Of a DNA stretch of 64,000 nucleotides, positions 61,434 through 64,000 are shown one piece after another; the stretch's first letter is position 1, and the number at the start of each line of letters is the position of its first letter. Origin of the DNA: Collybia mongolica (lineage: Eukaryota; Basidiomycota; Agaricomycetes; Agaricales; Clitocybaceae); assembly GCA_013420905.1 (NCBI GenBank), contig JAAXNY010000011.1, forward strand, positions 1,736,001-1,800,000. Reading direction: 5' to 3'. The position numbers and the translations under genes were made by a program. The notes under the pieces were generated by a model. That model was given only the letters and a program-made list of their open reading frames with translations, ran no database searches and was not told the origin of the DNA.

Positions 61434-61873
61434 GATATGTGTCGTGGACAATAGTAACCGCGACGCGTTGTTGTCATAACTTTGTCGTTGATCAATCTCG
61501 ATCAATTCCCACGGTTCGCTATTTCCAGACCTTCAAACTCAGAGACGATATTGGCTCTGAGGGGGGCTGGCGGAAAGCATTGAAATTCCACCCTAAAAAT
61601 CATTCAAGGGGAGATTAACTTGCCTCATGTGGGCATTCCTCCACGCTTTGTTAAATTTGGAGAATTAGACGTAGTCCGGTATCAAACTCGAGAAGTTGGG
61701 GTACAATGGTTGTCTGATAAAGAGGGTACGGGAGATGCCGCAGTGGCCAAAACCCAACAGTGACTTTTTCTGACACACCTCATCTTGGAATGCTGTGCTG
61801 CGTCGCAGTGGCCTTCACCCATAGTCCATCCGTTTAACCCTCTTTCTCTCTCCTTGTAGTATATCTCCTACTC
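61434..61873. promoter_or_regulatory. Divergent promoter region, MCM10 and unknown gene
   Basis: 440 nt between two start codons facing away from each other. Apart from the ACGCGT near MCM10, there is a pyrimidine-rich stretch just before 61874 (CTCTTTCTCTCTCC), common before fungal starts. Confidence 0.45.
61463..61468. promoter_or_regulatory. MCB element ACGCGT upstream of MCM10
   Basis: A perfect ACGCGT, the site bound by MBF (Mbp1/Swi6 or Res/Cdc10) at G1/S genes, 30 nt before the MCM10 start. Regulation is inferred from the known behaviour of replication genes. Confidence 0.5.
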
Positions 61874-62907
61874 ATGGCGACTCTACCTCTCCCTGCCGTG
61901 CTTTTAAGATTAAAAACTCGAGCAGTCGACATGGCGCAAGAATTGGGCAGCTTGACTCACTTTCTCGAGGCAGCGCAAGCTCTTCGAGCTTGTGACAACA
62001 TCCCACCAGACTTATTCCAAAAGAATAGCAGAAAGGTTGGGCATTATTCCTCGCTTGCCATAATCGTCTCGTTTTAATATATTACCCTTTCAGATTGTTG
62101 CATTGATCGAGGTAGAAATCGGAAATCTCCTATTATCGAAGCAGGGGGCTGACTTTCATATCTCTAATCCTGTGTTGTTAAAGATCGCCCGAAAAACACT
62201 CACCACAGCGGGCATCCCCCTGTATTTATTTGTTGCATGTTCCACAGTATTAGCTCCCTTCAAAGCTGCATACGTGGACTTGCTCTATATGCTGAAAGGG
62301 CACCGTCACAATATCGACGCTACGCTGACTGGTAACCACCGATCCCAATCTATCGTCCAGCTTCCACGATTCTGACCCATAGTAAATAGCCCGTGTCCAT
62401 AGCTTGCTTACCCCACTTCGTACGGGTTTCGTCATCCGGCGAAAGGGCGAGATTTCAAATATCGCCCCCACGCCCGGGGAAAATTGCCAAGTTCCGGAAA
62501 TTCCCCCAGAATCAAGAAACCTATTTTCAAGACCCACAAGTAGTCCCGACTTCATGCCTCGTGAGTTCCTGATGCTCGGATTCGCCTATGTAAGCTGATC
62601 ACTAAAATCCATCACAGCTCCCGATGCATTCCCGACCCTTATAAACTTGGGCCCACGGCTTCATAAAAAACCATCCTCTGTCCCCCGCCGTGTCTGGGGG
62701 CAGGAAGACACCCGCCCAGCTCTCCCCCGATGCCGCCCCCAAATTTTGAAGACTGACCAAGAGAACCTTCCAGCTACGCCGCAACTGCGTGGCTTGGTCC
62801 GCCCGATGTCGCGCCGTTTTGGTATTTTCTGCACAGGGAAAGGCTCCATGCATCAGCCGCCGCAAGAGCGTAGCCGCGTCCGTACTTTGCGACCAGCGAA
62901 GGAGTAA
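61874..62907 (+). CDS. Unrecognised protein, 286 residues
   Basis: I do not recognise the family. Exons 61874-62035, 62094-62331, 62390-62560 and 62618-62907 join in phase (861 nt) with introns of 57-58 nt and good splice signals. The first half is helical and hydrophobic-patterned (MATLPLPAVLLRLKTRAVDMAQELGS; YLFVACSTVLAPFKAAYVDLL) without a clear membrane anchor. The second half is basic and Pro/Arg-rich, probably disordered. The start has a favourable context after a pyrimidine tract and lies head-to-head with MCM10. The coding frame of the last exon is less secure than the rest, being compositionally biased. Confidence 0.65.
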
Positions 62908-63331
62908 TAATGATGGCATCGGTTATGCCAACTAAATTGTACAATTAGCTGCTTCACAAGGTACTGCCTCGCCCCACTTTGACCTCAGTGGCATGCGTTG
63001 ACGATGGCATCCCTTGGTAGTGTCTGTGTTCCCATACTACAGCCTTTTCATTTTGTATTCCTTTTTTGCACCATCTCCACACGCACAGGAACTTCGGAAA
63101 TTTTTTTATTGCCTACGGTTGAAGGATTCGAAGGGTTGTTGATAGTAAATTATTATAACAAGTGATCATTGGGTACACCTCGGGCTGGTTGAGAGATGTT
63201 TGGCAAACTTGGAATGTCATGTTCTAAGCAATGTTGCTCATTCCTAAAGAGGGTGCATGCAAAAAGAAATTATCTGTATTAAAATTGTGATGTAGGATGC
63301 GAGGTCAAATCTGCAATTATACCCGTCTATC
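62908..63331. other. Convergent 3' intergenic region
   Basis: Between the ends of two unrecognised genes. T-rich stretches at 63050-63110 fit 3' UTR sequence. Nothing else seen. Confidence 0.45.
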
Positions 63332-63912
63332 CTAATCAACAAAGATTCCGCCCCTGTCTTCAGGCGATTGCGACAACGCTATTCTGGTTGGTGGCGTCCG
63401 AGCACCCCCGCGAATAACATTGAGTTCATCTCTCCATTCCTTGAACTTTCCTAAGAGGAGATTCTCCTGTCGGGGGTCCCCATGAGCGCGTTCTTCACTC
63501 TCAAGTATCGTGATGACCTCCCCAAACGCACGATCGACATTCTGTAATGCTCCGTGCATTAAATAAGGGTTTCCGATATAGTGGTCTGAGCCGGTCTGTG
63601 AAGGGGTGATTGGCGCGGCTGCAAAAAAAAAGGAGATATTAGTACGTGGGGACCCAAGAGTGAGCCGATTATACCTGACGGATCAGACTTGGGGAATACC
63701 TGGAAGGTGCAGTCGTCGAAAGATCAGCGTAAGCCCTTGCCATAGCGTCCCATACTCACCTGGCCCGGATTTTCTAATGTTGGTGAAGGTGGTAAACCTG
63801 TACCTTGGTTAGCAGTTGGAAACTTCCCGTCCGCTGGGGAATCGGAAACATCATCATCGGCCTGAGTGCGCACTAGAAGATAAAAATAGAACATACCTTC
63901 ACCTAGAGACAT
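63332..63912 (-). CDS. Unrecognised small acidic protein, about 133 residues
   Basis: Family not recognised. Proposed exons (minus) 63912-63897, 63833-63760, 63699-63675 and 63618-63332 join in phase (402 nt). The C-terminal exon is helix-forming and charged (LQNVDRAFGEVITILESEE, LLLGKFKEWRDELNVI). The N-terminal part is Pro/Ser/Gly-rich (GLPPSPTLENPGQ). The first intron is uncertain: its 63 nt contain no in-frame stop, so the sequence could also be retained, which would add 21 residues. The start is the only Met with a clear reading frame before the window ends. Confidence 0.55.
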
Positions 63913-64000
63913 TTTTGGCTCGAGAGGGTATGGATGACCCTACTGGTGGTGGGCGTCCGTATTTAAAAGCGGGCGATAGTTATATGGCCGACCTGTGCGA
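63913..64000. promoter_or_regulatory. Upstream end of the window
   Basis: 88 nt upstream of the last minus-strand gene; a TTTAAA-like AT stretch lies near 63960. Too short to say more. Confidence 0.25.

Overview
The window is n​uclear DNA of a basidiomycete fungus, most likely a mushroom-forming agaricomycete. Host genes are split by many introns of about 50-65 nt with CTRAY-like branch sites. Three genes belong to the DUF6533 seven-helix family, which is expanded in Agaricomycetes, and the transposons are fungal copia, gypsy and LINE types. All exon models below were worked out by hand from reading frame, splice signals and family motifs; no transcript data were available.

Layout. 0.6-2.0 kb (+): a Cbf1-type bHLH factor. 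2.7-4.7 kb (-): a secreted proteinase-K-type subtilase with 17 exons. 4.7-9.3 kb: no secure gene, only coding-like fragments. 9.4-10.3 kb (+): a BAP31/Yet3 ER protein. 10.7-13.0 kb (-): a glycosylated membrane protein with a one-base frameshift. 14.8-16.3 kb (+): a Set5-like SET methyltransferase. 18.1-28.8 kb: a DUF6533 cluster (copy A on -, a dead copy on -, copies B and C on +) with the proteasome deubiquitinase Ubp6/USP14 between them. 30.1-36.5 kb: ASF1 (-) and an Lte1-like RasGEF (+), divergently placed. 37.2-57.6 kb: a CpG-poor transposon block. It holds a young copia element inserted in a LINE, a terminal-inverted-repeat element, tandem repeats, a large palindrome and two decayed gypsy elements. 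59.0-61.4 kb (-): MCM10. 61.9-62.9 kb (+) and 63.3-63.9 kb (-): two unrecognised genes.

How the genes relate. There are no operons. ASF1, MCM10 and the Lte1-like GEF are cell-cycle or chromatin functions, and MCM10 has a perfect ACGCGT (MBF-type) site just upstream. The most unusual signal is the exon structure of the DUF6533 genes. All three intact copies can be read through only by including an exon of 2 nt, placed identically in each, together with a 12-nt and a 13-nt exon. The subtilase similarly needs a 6-nt exon that carries most of its catalytic Asp-Thr-Gly motif. Two introns in the window start with GC rather than GT. The transposon block differs from the gene regions in its low CpG content and in stop codons that look like CGA-to-TGA decay.
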